The notes below the pieces were generated by a model. That model did no database searches. It worked only from the letters and a program-made list of their open reading frames with translations, and had not been told where the DNA came from. Source: an uncultured Bacteroidota bacterium (lineage in GTDB: Bacteria > Bacteroidota > Bacteroidia > Flavobacteriales > Flavobacteriaceae). Taken from it: a DNA stretch of 64,000 nt. Made by a program: the position numbers and the translations under genes. Shown here piece by piece: positions 26,029 to 36,700 of the stretch. The stretch spans positions 62,001-126,000 of the forward strand of contig CACKBL010000004.1 of assembly GCA_902598305.1 (NCBI GenBank), read 5' to 3'. Positions within the stretch are counted from its first letter, which is position 1; each line of letters opens with the position of its first letter.

Positions 26029-27642
26029 TTAGGAAAATAAATAATTTTCCAATGAAGATAAGTTTAGATTTTTCTTTTTAAGGATTTCATCAGCTAATTC
26101 CTTTCCTAATTCGACCCCCCATTGGTCATAACTAAAAATATTCCATACGATTCCTTGAACAAAAATTTTATGTTCATAAATAGCGATTAAACGACCTATA
26201 TTTTTAGGTGTAACTTTATCAAAAATCATCGTATTCGATGGTTTATTGCCCTCAAAAATTTTATAAGGGGTTAAAAATTTAATTTCATCTTCATTTATTT
26301 TTTTTGATAATAATTCTTTTTCGACTTCATCTTTGTTCTTTCCTTTCATTAAAGCATTCACTTGACCAATTAAATTTGCAAGCAGCTTTTTTTGGTGCTC
26401 AGTATTTCCAAATAAGGAATTTCTAAAACCAATAAAATCTACTGGTATTAACTTTGTTCCTTGGTGAATGTGCTGGAAAAATGCGTGTTGAGAGTTAGTC
26501 CCACTTGCTCCCCAAATTATTGGGCTTGTTTGATAATTTATTTTTTCACCCTCTCTATTTATACTTTTCCCATTACTTTCCATTACGCTCTGTTGTAAAT
26601 ATGCTGGAAGGCTTCTTAAATACTCTGTATATGGAACAATAGCCTCTGTTTCAGCATTCCAAAAATTAGTATACCAAATACCAATTAGGGCCAAAACTTT
26701 TGGAATATTATCCCTAAATTTCGCTGTTTTAAAATGATAATCAATTTCTTGAGCACCACCTAAAAGTTCTTGAAAGTTGTCTTGACCAATCGCAAGGGCA
26801 ATTGTAATCCCCGCTGAACTCCATAACGAAAATCTTCCACCAACCCAATCATTCATAGGAAAAGTTTTATCGCTAGAAATTCCAAAATCTTTTGTTTTGT
26901 CTAAATTATTTGAAATTGCAACAAAATGTTTTGAAATAGCGTCTGTATTCGTTTTTTTTATGAACCACTTTTTAATTGTTTCACCATTTGTCAGTGTTTC
27001 TTGTGTCTTAAAACTTTTTGATACTATAATAAACAGAGTTGTTTCAGGGTCTAAAAGTTCTAATAAACTATGAATATGATCACCATCTATATTTGATATG
27101 AATTTAATATTGAGGTGATTTTTATAAAATTTTAGAGCCTCGGTAACCATTTTCGGACCAAGATCGGAACCACCAATTCCAACATTCACTATTGTTGATA
27201 TTTTTTTCCCAGAAAAACCTAGATAATCACCGCTTATAACCTCATTAGTAAATTTAAAAACCCTTTCTCTTTCTGTTTTTATTTTTTCTATAATATCAAT
27301 GCCATCAAGAATTAGGGTTTCATCACTTTGACTCCTAACTGCGGTGTGCAAAACTGCTCTTCTTTCGGTTTCATTAATTTTCTCTCCTCCAAAATATGAT
27401 TCAATTGCATTATCAAGTTTAATCTCTTCTGCAAGTTTCTCAAAAATTTCTAATGTTTTATCATTTATCCTATTTTTGGAATAATCTACAAGCAAGTCAC
27501 CAAATTTTATTGAAAAACTTTCAAACCGGTCTGAATCATTATCAAAAAAGTATGAAATAGTGTAACTTTTTATTTCGTCAAAGTGATTTTTTAAATCTCT
27601 CCAACTTTTTGTTTTTAAGGGATTAATTTTTGGTAAAGTCAT
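26029..27642 (-). CDS. pgi: glucose-6-phosphate isomerase
   Basis: The 537-residue protein has the two SIS domains of PGI. Visible motifs include GIGGSDLGP, IVSKSFKTQET, DWVGGRFSLWSSAG, ESNGKS and GTNSQHAFFQHIHQG with the catalytic Glu and His. It interconverts glucose-6-phosphate and fructose-6-phosphate. It starts 2 bases after the M23 peptidase stop on the minus strand, so the two may be co-transcribed. Confidence 0.96.
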   Translation of the reverse strand: MTLPKINPLKTKSWRDLKNHFDEIKSYTISYFFDNDSDRFESFSIKFGDLLVDYSKNRINDKTLEIFEKLAEEIKLDNAIESYFGGEKINETERRAVLHTAVRSQSDETLILDGIDIIEKIKTERERVFKFTNEVISGDYLGFSGKKISTIVNVGIGGSDLGPKMVTEALKFYKNHLNIKFISNIDGDHIHSLLELLDPETTLFIIVSKSFKTQETLTNGETIKKWFIKKTNTDAISKHFVAISNNLDKTKDFGISSDKTFPMNDWVGGRFSLWSSAGITIALAIGQDNFQELLGGAQEIDYHFKTAKFRDNIPKVLALIGIWYTNFWNAETEAIVPYTEYLRSLPAYLQQSVMESNGKSINREGEKINYQTSPIIWGASGTNSQHAFFQHIHQGTKLIPVDFIGFRNSLFGNTEHQKKLLANLIGQVNALMKGKNKDEVEKELLSKKINEDEIKFLTPYKIFEGNKPSNTMIFDKVTPKNIGRLIAIYEHKIFVQGIVWNIFSYDQWGVELGKELADEILKKKNLNLSSLENYLFS

Positions 27643-27644
27643 TT

Positions 27645-28919
27645 TTAATTCATTGCTAATTTTATCTCTTGTATCTCATCTTCAAAATAAAGACAACTTA
27701 ATTTCGTTTTCAATGGTTCAATTTTTTCGAAAAATTCAGCTTTTAGAGATTTTGAAATTGGTTTTGCTTCCGGTAACTTTTGCTTATATGGATCAACTTG
27801 TCTTCCGTTTTTCCAAAATCTATAGCATACATGTGGGCCAGAAGTATAACCGGTCATACCAACCCAGCCAATGACGTCCCCCTGCTTAACATATTGTCCA
27901 ACCCTTACTTTCCTTCTTTTCATGTGGAGGTACTGTGTAGAATATTTATTATTGTGTCTTATTTTTACATAATTTCCATTACCCTTTGCATACCTGGATT
28001 CGGTTATTCTCCCGTTTGCTGTAGCCATTATTGGAGTTCCAACCGGTGCTGCATAATCTGTACCTTTATGAGGTTTAACACGTCCGTAATACGCAATTTT
28101 TCTTTTTAAATTATATCTTGATGATATTCGACTAAATTTAACTGGTGATTTTAAAAAAGCTCTTCTTAGGTTTTTTGCTTTATCATCAAAATAATCTGTA
28201 ATTCCTTTTTTCTTATCCGAAATAAATTCGAAAGCATAAAGTCCTTTACCCCTATGCTCAAAGTAGGCTGCTTTAATCTTTTCTATTCCAATTGATATGC
28301 TATCGTCAACAAACTTCTCGTTATATATAACTTTAAAGCGATCACCTTTGTCAAGTCTTGTAAAGTCAATTGTCCATGCGTATACATCTGACAAAAAATA
28401 TGTAAGCATACTATTGTAACCACTATTTATCATTGTTTCGTACAAAGAACTTTTTATGGTACCAGTTGCCTGTAGCTCGACCACTCTTATAGGTTTCTCT
28501 ACTTTTTCACCGTAAATACTGTCTCTTAAATTTACAACGGTGTAGCTTAGTGGTCCAGGGTGATAAATAAAATATTTCGGAGTACTAATACTATCTTTAG
28601 TAAAAAGAAGAGTGTATGGTTTTCCGATTTGCAGTTTTCTAATATTTATTGAACCCTTTATTTTCTGAAGTATATGATAAACTTCTGGATAATCGATTCC
28701 GTTGTCTTCTAATATGTCTCCAAATGTATCTCCTCTTTTGATTTTATATTCTTTTGAGGAAAACTTATTAAAATCAAACCCATAGTGAATATCAGGTTCT
28801 TCAATTACTACATCATTTATCAGTGTAGGTTTTGGTAGTTTTTTTTCATTTTTGCAACCCAATAATATTATAATAAAAAAAGGGTACAATATTTTGAAAA
28901 GATAATCTTTCATACTCAT
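27645..28919 (-). CDS. M23-family peptidoglycan peptidase lipoprotein
   Basis: The 424-residue protein has a lipoprotein signal ending IIILLGC (Cys 22), a LysM/OapA-like region (about 55-110, KRGDTFGDILEDNG) and a C-terminal LytM domain. The domain has HKGTDYAAPVGTP, which gives the first His and Asp zinc ligands, then YLHMKR and GPHVCYRFWKNG. In the last motif the usual HxH is H-x-C, a variant common in Bacteroidota. It probably trims cell-wall crosslinks. pgi follows directly. An ATG two codons downstream is an equally good start. Confidence 0.86.
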   Translation of the reverse strand: MSMKDYLFKILYPFFIIILLGCKNEKKLPKPTLINDVVIEEPDIHYGFDFNKFSSKEYKIKRGDTFGDILEDNGIDYPEVYHILQKIKGSINIRKLQIGKPYTLLFTKDSISTPKYFIYHPGPLSYTVVNLRDSIYGEKVEKPIRVVELQATGTIKSSLYETMINSGYNSMLTYFLSDVYAWTIDFTRLDKGDRFKVIYNEKFVDDSISIGIEKIKAAYFEHRGKGLYAFEFISDKKKGITDYFDDKAKNLRRAFLKSPVKFSRISSRYNLKRKIAYYGRVKPHKGTDYAAPVGTPIMATANGRITESRYAKGNGNYVKIRHNNKYSTQYLHMKRRKVRVGQYVKQGDVIGWVGMTGYTSGPHVCYRFWKNGRQVDPYKQKLPEAKPISKSLKAEFFEKIEPLKTKLSCLYFEDEIQEIKLAMN

Positions 28920-28989
28920 ACAAATTTCGGGAAGTTTTCCAACTCTTTTTAAAATCCCAATAATGACTTATCAAAAAAGTTAACAACAA

Positions 28990-29790
28990 TTAATTGGTTA
29001 TAATATTAAAAGGATGATTTAAATTCTTAAAGTTTTCCAGGTCGCATTCTATGGAGCCAATTTTTAAGTCTGCTTTCATTTTAATAGGAATTTTATTTTT
29101 GTCATTGCTTATCCATAGAGTTACACTTTCTTGTTCTTTAAATACCCTGCCACTTTGAACATATGGTCGGAACCTCATACATTCAACCTTACCAAATTTA
29201 GTGTTCAGAAAATCATAACCTAAGAATCTAAGTTTGAACAAATAATTTTCTGCATCGAAAAACATATTTATATTTATTTCCTCTCCAATTTCTAAATTGT
29301 CGGTATTATAAAAATTTCTTAAATAGTAGAATGCGGAAATTAGGTCTTGAGCGTTTGAATTAATGTCAAAATTTAAAATTTTATTATTTTTCTTATCATT
29401 CAATTTGACAGTGTTTAGGTCGTGATTGAAAAACATCTCGAGATTTTTGGTATACCCACCTTCGTAAATATCTCTAATAAACCATATCGGTAAGCCATTT
29501 GATTCTCTAAAATATGATTCGTAATAGTCTTCAACTTTAAAGAAAAATCTCAATAGTCCAGTGGACCTTCCATATCCTTTAGCATGAAAAACGGTTACGC
29601 TGTCTATTTTTTTTTTCTCTAGTTTGATTTCAATTTCACTTGCATTGAAAAATCCGTAATGAACTCTAAATTGAAGCCACTCACCCGTCTTGAAAGAATC
29701 AATGGAATTTGAAATAAATCTTTTTTTATTTGTTTGTGAGTAAGAAAATGAAAAAGTAAGAATGATAATCGATACAATTAAATTTTTCAT
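28990..29790 (-). CDS. DUF3108 exported protein
   Basis: The 266-residue protein has a signal peptide ending near SYSQ (residue 19) and one DUF3108 domain. Typical blocks are GEWLQFRVHYGFFNASEIEIKL, GRSTGLLRFFFKVEDYYESYF and SVTLWISNDKNKIPIKMKADLKIGSI. DUF3108 proteins are predicted beta-rich periplasmic proteins of unknown function, sometimes linked to lipid or envelope maintenance. Its ATG follows the uvrC stop directly. Confidence 0.82.
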   Translation of the reverse strand: MKNLIVSIIILTFSFSYSQTNKKRFISNSIDSFKTGEWLQFRVHYGFFNASEIEIKLEKKKIDSVTVFHAKGYGRSTGLLRFFFKVEDYYESYFRESNGLPIWFIRDIYEGGYTKNLEMFFNHDLNTVKLNDKKNNKILNFDINSNAQDLISAFYYLRNFYNTDNLEIGEEININMFFDAENYLFKLRFLGYDFLNTKFGKVECMRFRPYVQSGRVFKEQESVTLWISNDKNKIPIKMKADLKIGSIECDLENFKNLNHPFNIITN

Positions 29791-31521
29791 TTATTTATCT
29801 ATTAAATTAAATATTCTTTTCCCCCTTTTTTCTCCAAATAAAACAATGAATTCTTCCAAACTGGACTCCCTAATTCTTTTTACACTTTTAAACTCTTTTA
29901 AAAGTAGTTCTCTAGTTTTTGGTCCAATTCCTTTTAACTGGTCAAAATACGAATCAAAACTAGTTTTAATTCTTTTTTTTCTATGAAAATTAATCCCAAA
30001 TCGGTGGGCTTCATTTCTTAATTGTTGAATTATTTTTAATGTTTCTGACCTCTTGTCAAGATAAAGTGGAATCGGGTCTGCTGGAAAAAAAATTTCCTCA
30101 AGTCTTTTTGCGATTCCAATTAATGATATCTGCTTTTCAAGTCCCAAAGATTTAATGGCTTTCATTGCAGATGAAAGTTGACCTTTACCTCCGTCTACAA
30201 CAATAAGTTGAGGTAAGTTTAGCCCTTCATTAGCTAACCTTTTATATCTTCTAAATACAACCTCTTTCATTGAAGCGAAATCATCAATTCCCTTTACCTC
30301 TCTAATATTATAAAGTCTATATTCTTTTTTTGATGGTTTTCCATTTTTAAAAACAACACAGGCTGCAACTGGATTGGAACCATGCAAATTAGAATTATCA
30401 AAACATTCAATGTGTTCAGGTTTGTTTTTAAGCCGAAGATCTAATTTCATTTGCTCCAATATTCTATTATTATGTTTTTCAGGATCTAAAATTTTTATTT
30501 GATTGATTTTTTCGATTCTATAAAATTTTGCATTTCTATGAGAGAGTTCAAGTAGTTTTTTCTTCTCTCCTAATTTTGGGACATGAACCTTAATATTTTC
30601 ACCTAGATTAACTTTAAAAGGAAGATAAACTTCATTTGTATTTAAACTAAAAAGACTTCTTATTTCAATTATTGCAAGGGTTAACAGTTCTTTTTTATTT
30701 TCATTTAACTTTTTTTTGATTTCTACAGAATGAGACCTAATAATTGATCCAAAAGCAATTTGAAGGAAATTTACATAAGCATAAGATTCATCATCTACAA
30801 TTGAGAACACATCAACATTACTAATTTTAGGATTTACAATTGTTGACTTTGATTGATATTTTTCAAGAGATATAATTTTATCTTTTAAAAGATGAGCTTC
30901 TTCGTATTTCTCTTCACTTGATAATTTGACCATTTCTTTTTTTAAATGATTTAAACAAAATTTAAGGTTCCCTTTAATAAGCTCTTTTATAGATTCTTTG
31001 TTTTTGTCAAATAATTTCATTGATTGTTCTTCACTGCTAGTCTTAAGTAAGTGATTCAGCTCATGATTCAAGAAAGGATAAATTTCTTTTATTAAAGCTA
31101 AAAGTATTTTCAAATGTTTCACACTCGTGTAAGGACCAAAAAATTCGGCATTTTTATTTTTATTATTCCTGGTATAAAATATTTTAGGAGGAGATTTTTG
31201 AAGACATATCCAGGGATATGTTTTATCATCCTTCAATAGGACATTATACCTTGGTTTATATTCTTTAATTAAACTATTTTCCAATAAAAGAGCATCTGTT
31301 TCAGTTTCTACAATAATATGTTTCACTGAAAAAATATTTTTTACTAATAATCGAGTTCTATTGTTATCATGATTTTTAGTAAAATAGGATTTGACCCTTT
31401 TTTTAAGACTTTTAGCTTTACCTATATATAAGATCTCACTTTTTTCATTGTAAAATTGATAAACCCCCGGGTTTTCTGGTAGGGTTTCAAGCTGAATGGA
31501 GATAGTTTTATCTTTATACAT
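29791..31521 (-). CDS. uvrC: excinuclease ABC subunit C
   Basis: The 576-residue protein has the GIY-YIG nuclease domain (PENPGVYQFYNEKSEILYIGKAKSLKKRV, about 15-40), a UvrB-binding motif, the RNase H-like domain with ECFDNSNLHG and VDGGKGQLSSA, and terminal helix-hairpin-helix motifs (LKGIGPKTRELLL). It makes the dual incisions in nucleotide excision repair. It is divergent from the gene at 31574, and DUF3108 follows with no gap. Confidence 0.96.
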   Translation of the reverse strand: MYKDKTISIQLETLPENPGVYQFYNEKSEILYIGKAKSLKKRVKSYFTKNHDNNRTRLLVKNIFSVKHIIVETETDALLLENSLIKEYKPRYNVLLKDDKTYPWICLQKSPPKIFYTRNNKNKNAEFFGPYTSVKHLKILLALIKEIYPFLNHELNHLLKTSSEEQSMKLFDKNKESIKELIKGNLKFCLNHLKKEMVKLSSEEKYEEAHLLKDKIISLEKYQSKSTIVNPKISNVDVFSIVDDESYAYVNFLQIAFGSIIRSHSVEIKKKLNENKKELLTLAIIEIRSLFSLNTNEVYLPFKVNLGENIKVHVPKLGEKKKLLELSHRNAKFYRIEKINQIKILDPEKHNNRILEQMKLDLRLKNKPEHIECFDNSNLHGSNPVAACVVFKNGKPSKKEYRLYNIREVKGIDDFASMKEVVFRRYKRLANEGLNLPQLIVVDGGKGQLSSAMKAIKSLGLEKQISLIGIAKRLEEIFFPADPIPLYLDKRSETLKIIQQLRNEAHRFGINFHRKKRIKTSFDSYFDQLKGIGPKTRELLLKEFKSVKRIRESSLEEFIVLFGEKRGKRIFNLIDK

Positions 31522-31573
31522 GACTTATAAGTAAACAAAATTAATTCTTTTCTTTGTTGAGATATATTAAACA

Positions 31574-32134
31574 GTGGATAAAAAAAATTTAAGACTATTA
31601 TATAAGAGAAAAAGAGCAGAATTAGACTCTCTAAAAATTGAGGAATTAAGTATTGAAATAGCAAATCAAATTCTCAAACTACCTATATGGGGTTTCGATA
31701 ACTTCCATATATTCATGGGAGTGGACAATTTGAAAGAAATTAATACTAATTACATTATTTCAGTTCTCCAGGGCAGGGACAAAAATATCATCATCCCCAA
31801 AGTTATTTCAAATGCTCAATTGACTCACTATTTGTTAACTGACGCGACTAAACTTAAATTAAATCGATGGAATGTATTAGAGCCGATAAATGGTATCGAA
31901 GTAAAACCGAAAAGCGTCCAGGTGGTCTTTGTTCCTTTACTCGCTTATGATTGTTATGGGGATAGGGTCGGGTATGGCAAGGGATATTATGATAAATTTT
32001 TGTCTAAATGTGGGGAAGAATGCTTAAAAATAGGGTTATCATTTTTCAATCCAGAAAAAAAAATACTAACTTCTCCCAAAGATGTAAGGCTTAATTTTTG
32101 TGTGACCCCAAAAAAAATTTACAATTTTAATTAG
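31574..32134 (+). CDS. 5-formyltetrahydrofolate cyclo-ligase
   Basis: The 186-residue protein starts at a GTG. It contains FVPLLAYDCYGDRVGYGKGYYDKFL, the ATP- and folate-binding signature of the MTHFS (YgfA) family, and N-terminal KR-x-EL motifs. It converts 5-formyl-THF to 5,10-methenyl-THF using ATP. Its 3' end overlaps the convergent lspA gene by 8 bases. Confidence 0.92.
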   Translation: MDKKNLRLLYKRKRAELDSLKIEELSIEIANQILKLPIWGFDNFHIFMGVDNLKEINTNYIISVLQGRDKNIIIPKVISNAQLTHYLLTDATKLKLNRWNVLEPINGIEVKPKSVQVVFVPLLAYDCYGDRVGYGKGYYDKFLSKCGEECLKIGLSFFNPEKKILTSPKDVRLNFCVTPKKIYNFN

Positions 32135-32780
32135 TTAAAAACTTCCTGTTAAAAAAGATAATAATTGCTATACCAAAACTGATTGATGAGTCAGCAAGAT
32201 TAAAAACATATTCAAAAAAAGTATATGGTTCACCTCCAATGAATGGAATCCATTTTGGCCATATCCAAGAGACAATCGGAAATTGCAGCATGTCCACAAC
32301 GTGACCAAAAAAAAATGGAGCATAGCCCTCCTTAGGAAGAAATGTTGCCACTTGCCCGTAGCTATGTGAAAATATGGCTCCATAAAAAATGGAATCTAAT
32401 AAATTACCCACAGCTCCAGCAAAAATAAGACACAATGATAATAGAAAAGAATCTGACGTTTTTTCCTGTAAAGATTTTTTTATCCAGTAACCAAGAAAAA
32501 AAATCGCAACAATCCTTATTATCGATAATAATAATTTTGATATCTCATCGTCTAGAAAAGGAATAAAATCACTTAATTTAGTTCCCCATGCCATACCCTT
32601 GTTTTCAATAAATAGGAGTTTAAAAAATCCATAATCAAGTATAGCGTCATCACCATAAAGTGTCAATGGAAAATTAAGTTTTATATAAATTTTAGAAATT
32701 TGATCTAATAATATCACAGTGAATATTATATATACGGCCCTTTTTAGATTTATTATTGGAAAGGAAAATTTATAATGCAT
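32127..32780 (-). CDS. lspA: lipoprotein signal peptidase (signal peptidase II)
   Basis: The 217-residue membrane protein has four helices. The catalytic aspartates lie in AGAVGNLLDSIFYG and FEYVFNLADSSISFG. The motif IENKGMAWG follows the first helix. It cleaves prolipoproteins at the lipobox, and several predicted lipoproteins in this window would be its substrates. The C-terminal loop with YTFFEYVFN is longer than in E. coli LspA, as in other Bacteroidota. It lies downstream of the TraR/DksA gene and its overlapping partner. Confidence 0.94.
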   Translation of the reverse strand: MHYKFSFPIINLKRAVYIIFTVILLDQISKIYIKLNFPLTLYGDDAILDYGFFKLLFIENKGMAWGTKLSDFIPFLDDEISKLLLSIIRIVAIFFLGYWIKKSLQEKTSDSFLLSLCLIFAGAVGNLLDSIFYGAIFSHSYGQVATFLPKEGYAPFFFGHVVDMLQFPIVSWIWPKWIPFIGGEPYTFFEYVFNLADSSISFGIAIIIFFNRKFLTN

Positions 32781-32792
32781 ATCTAAAAATAA

Positions 32793-33500
32793 TTAATTTA
32801 TAAAACATTCCTTACTAACATCTCCTCGTATAGTCTTAATTACCAAATTGGGTGTAATCGAGCTTTTATTTAAACCAGATATAAAACCAGCTTTTGAAGT
32901 AATAAGTAATTTACTTAAAGGGTTAACACAAAAAATATCAGCTGAAATTGAATTTATTACTCCTTTAATTTTCTTTTGATTTAAATTAACTTTACCCTCA
33001 CCTATATTGATGTATATGTCTGAAAAAGGGGACATAATTTTCATACTACAAGACTTTGTATTAATAAGGGTCCTAAAGTTAATCGGAACTGTAACCTCAA
33101 TTGAGTTAACAACTGTTTTATGAACACTAAGTTTATCATTATGCGCTTTTAACGTTGGAGAAACTATTTCTTTAATTTTCAACTCCCTATTATCAATAGT
33201 TGTTTTCAAAATAATGTTTTCTTTGAATTCTCCCTCTTGCTTATATTTCACGTAAATGATGCTTGACTCCGACTCGTTAATTGTTATATCATTAGTGAAA
33301 TCTAGTTTTAATAAAACTAAATCAAAATCATTTGAGTTCCATTTTTTCAGGCTTATATTTTGAGAGGATATTTTAAGGTTTACCAATAAAAGAAAAGCAA
33401 AACAAGTTACTTTTGCATATTTTTTGCTTCTATACTTAAAGTGGCGTGTGGAACCAGGGTTAACCTCTCTTTTTTTATAAGTTTTCCAGTCACCCTGCAT
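32793..33500 (-). CDS. exported beta-helix-like protein of unknown function
   Basis: The 235-residue frame contains a hydrophobic stretch CFAFLLLVNL ending at SSQ, probably a signal peptide, followed by repetitive short beta segments (INESESSIIYVKYKQ, LITSKAGFISGLNKS, LVIKTIRGDVSKE). The only ATG is at 33500, which puts about 30 basic residues before the hydrophobic core and overlaps the TraR/DksA gene by 94 bases in another frame. The true start may be a non-standard codon near 33420. It sits between traR/dksA and lspA. No function is assigned. Confidence 0.55.
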   Translation of the reverse strand: MQGDWKTYKKREVNPGSTRHFKYRSKKYAKVTCFAFLLLVNLKISSQNISLKKWNSNDFDLVLLKLDFTNDITINESESSIIYVKYKQEGEFKENIILKTTIDNRELKIKEIVSPTLKAHNDKLSVHKTVVNSIEVTVPINFRTLINTKSCSMKIMSPFSDIYINIGEGKVNLNQKKIKGVINSISADIFCVNPLSKLLITSKAGFISGLNKSSITPNLVIKTIRGDVSKECFIN

Positions 33501-33790
33501 ATGCCATAGGTTTTGTTTTCTATTCTAATTAAGGCGCTTTTAAGATCACGAATAAACTTTTCTTGTCTTAGAGCTAGCTGTGTGTTTGCTTCTTTGGACA
33601 TGGTCTCTGATCCTTCCTCAAAAGCTTTGAAAGTTGGAGAAGTATCATCGGTACCATTGTTACCATCGTTCATGTAAGTACTTTTTAACAATTCAAGATC
33701 TTTTTTCGCTTTCTCAATTTTTTCTTCTATTAAAACTTTAAATTCATTTAGTTCTTTGTCACTATATTTATTTTTAATTATTTCACTCAT
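33407..33790 (-). CDS. TraR/DksA-family protein without the zinc-finger cysteines
   Basis: The 127-residue protein has an N-terminal coiled coil (about 8-90), as in DksA, and the family C-terminus YGICRVTGKLIKKERLTLVPHATLSIEAK. Only one cysteine of the usual C4 zinc site is left, as in flavobacterial relatives. DksA-type proteins bind RNA polymerase through the secondary channel and modulate rRNA and stress promoters. Its start overlaps the ileS stop by 4 bases, so the two are co-translated. Confidence 0.83.
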   Translation of the reverse strand: MSEIIKNKYSDKELNEFKVLIEEKIEKAKKDLELLKSTYMNDGNNGTDDTSPTFKAFEEGSETMSKEANTQLALRQEKFIRDLKSALIRIENKTYGICRVTGKLIKKERLTLVPHATLSIEAKNMQK

Positions 33791-36700
33791 TTTGTTTTGA
33801 CTTTACAAAGTTCAACAAATGTTTTAATTTGATCAAATACAATATTTTCACCTTTTTTCACTTCCTTCTTAATAACTATATCTTTAGCTAAGACTTCATT
33901 CTTAATATAATCTAAATGATTAACAAATACCTTATCTAATGTTTTGTCAGGTGTCAAATATAAAATAATTTTATCAGTCACCTCAAATCCTGACTGTTTT
34001 CTTAAATTTTGAAGTCTATTTATAAACTCTCTTGCTAGTCCTTCATGAAGAAGACTTTCGTTTAATCTAGTGTCAAGAGCAACAGTAATTTTATCATTAC
34101 TTGCAACAATCCAACCTTCAATATCTTTATATTCGATTAATACTTCAGAGGGTGAAATGTTGATTTTCTCTTGTTTAATTGATATCGAGATACTTTCACC
34201 TTTCTCTAATAAGTCGATTTGATTTTTTTGAAGTGCAACCAGTTTATTTTTCAACTCGTTTATACTTTTCCCATATTTAGGACCTAGAATTTTTAAGTTC
34301 GGTTTAACATATTTTACAATAATGCCAGATGAATCATCAATAATTTCAATTTTCTTGACGTTTATCTCCGCACAAATCAACTCGGAAATACTTTCTATAG
34401 ATTTTTTTTCTAAAATATTTTTTGCGGGAACAATTAGTTTGTTTAAAGGCTGTCTTACTTTAATCTGATTCCTTTTTCTTATCGACAAAGCCAATGAGGA
34501 AATATCTCTAGCATAATTCATCTTCTTTTCAAGGTCAGTATCCCTGTACCGGTCATTACTCGATGGGAATACTGTTAAATGAACAGAATCTTTTACTTCA
34601 GAACGGTTTTCTTTATTAAGATCCAAGAAAAGTCTATCTGCAAAAAAAGGTGCTAATGGAGCTATTAATCTACAAACTTTATTTAGACATTCGAAAAGCG
34701 TATGATATGCGGCTAGTTTGTCATTACTTAACACACCCTTCCAAAATCTTCTTCTAGATAATCTTACATACCAGTTGCTAAGTAAATCATTTACAAAAGT
34801 CGATATGTTCCTAGCCGCTTTAGTAGCATCATATTTGTCAAATGCTTCGTCTACTTCCTTTATAAGGCGATTCAGTTCTGAGATTATCCATCTATCTATT
34901 TCTGGTCTTTTAGTTATGGGAATATTTTTTTTATTGACATCAAATTCATCAATATTTGCGTAAAGGACAAAGAAAGAATATGTATTAAACAATGTTCCAA
35001 AAAACTTTCTAGATATTTCATCAACTCCATCTATATCAAACCTTAAATTGTCCCATGGATTTGAATTAGAAATCATATACCATCTTGTCGCGTCAGGACC
35101 ATATTTAGAAATTATCTCAAAAGGATCAATACTATTTCCTAGTCTTTTCGACATTTTTTGACCATTTTTATCTAAAACTAACCCGTTTGATATAACATTT
35201 TTGTAAGAGATAGAGTTAAAAACAATAGTTGAAATCACATGTAAGGTGTAAAACCAACCCCTTGTTTGATCAACCCCTTCTGCGATATAATCGGCTGGGA
35301 ATATTTTTTTCTCATCTATAAGATTTTTATTTTCAAAAGGGTAGTGAACTTGAGCGTAAGGCATGGCGCCAGAGTCAAACCACACATCAATTAAATCATT
35401 TTCTCTATACATTGGTTTACCTTCGTCACTTGAAAGAATTATATTATCTAGGGTATCCTTATGTAAATCAATATTATCGTAATTTTCTTCCCCCATGTTA
35501 TCCACCTCAAAGCTCTCTATTGGATTAAACTCCATATGCTTATTATTAATGGATTTAATAATTTCACTTTTCAGCTCATTGACTGAACCAATTACTTTTG
35601 TTTCGCAGTTATCTTTAGTTCTCCATATTGGCAACGGAATTCCCCAATATCTACTTCTAGACAAATTCCAGTCATTTGCACTTGATAACCAATTGCTAAA
35701 CCTTTTTTCCCCAGTAGAACTAGGAATCCAATTTATCTGTTTGTTTAAAGAAACCAATTTATCTCTGATTTTAGATACACCTATAAACCATGAATCGAGA
35801 GGATAGTAAAGAATAGGTTTATCTGTTCTCCAGCAATTTGGATAAGAGTGAATATATTTTTCTACTTTAAATGCTCTGTTTTTTTCTTTTAGATGTATGC
35901 ATATTTCTACATCTACAGATTTTTCCGGTTTTTGATCTTCGTTGTAGTATTCATTTTTAACATATTTACCACCAATTATCTTTAGAGTATCAATAAATTT
36001 ACCTTGTAAGTCTACAAGTGGAACAAGCTCTCCATTTTTATCTTTAGTAAGTAATGGGGGAACAGGTGGGTTAGCTTGACTTGCTGCTAAAGCGTCATCA
36101 GACCCAAAGGTTGGAGCCGTGTGTACTATTCCCGTTCCTTCATCTGTGGTCACAAAATCCCCAGAAATTACTCTATACGCATTTTCATGATTATCGTTAG
36201 GGAGAGGCGCATCTTCCCATATTTTCTCGTATCTAACATCAATAAGTCTATCCCCCTTAACTTGATTGATGATTAAAAAAGGAATCTTTTTTTTCGTAGA
36301 TTTAAATAAAAGGTCCTTAGAAGAATTTATCTCAACAAACTTATTGTCAAAAACCTTATTTATAAGATCTTTTGCCAACAAAACCCTTATAGGTTTTTCG
36401 GTATATAAATTAAAAGTGTCAATAACAACATAATTAATTTTTTTACTAATTGTCAAAGCAGTATTAGATGGAAGGGTCCAGGGGGTAGTAGTCCAAGCTA
36501 GAAAAAATAAATCAGAATCTGTTTCTAGTTCTTCAGGGAGACTGCTATTTAAAATTTTAAACATTGCAGTTATAGAAACATCGCTTACATCTTTATAAGT
36601 CCCAGGTTGATTTAGCTCATGTGAACTCAGACCTGTTCCAGCTTTCGGAGAATAGGGTTGGACGGTATACCCTTTGTAAATTAACCCTTTTTTGTAAATC

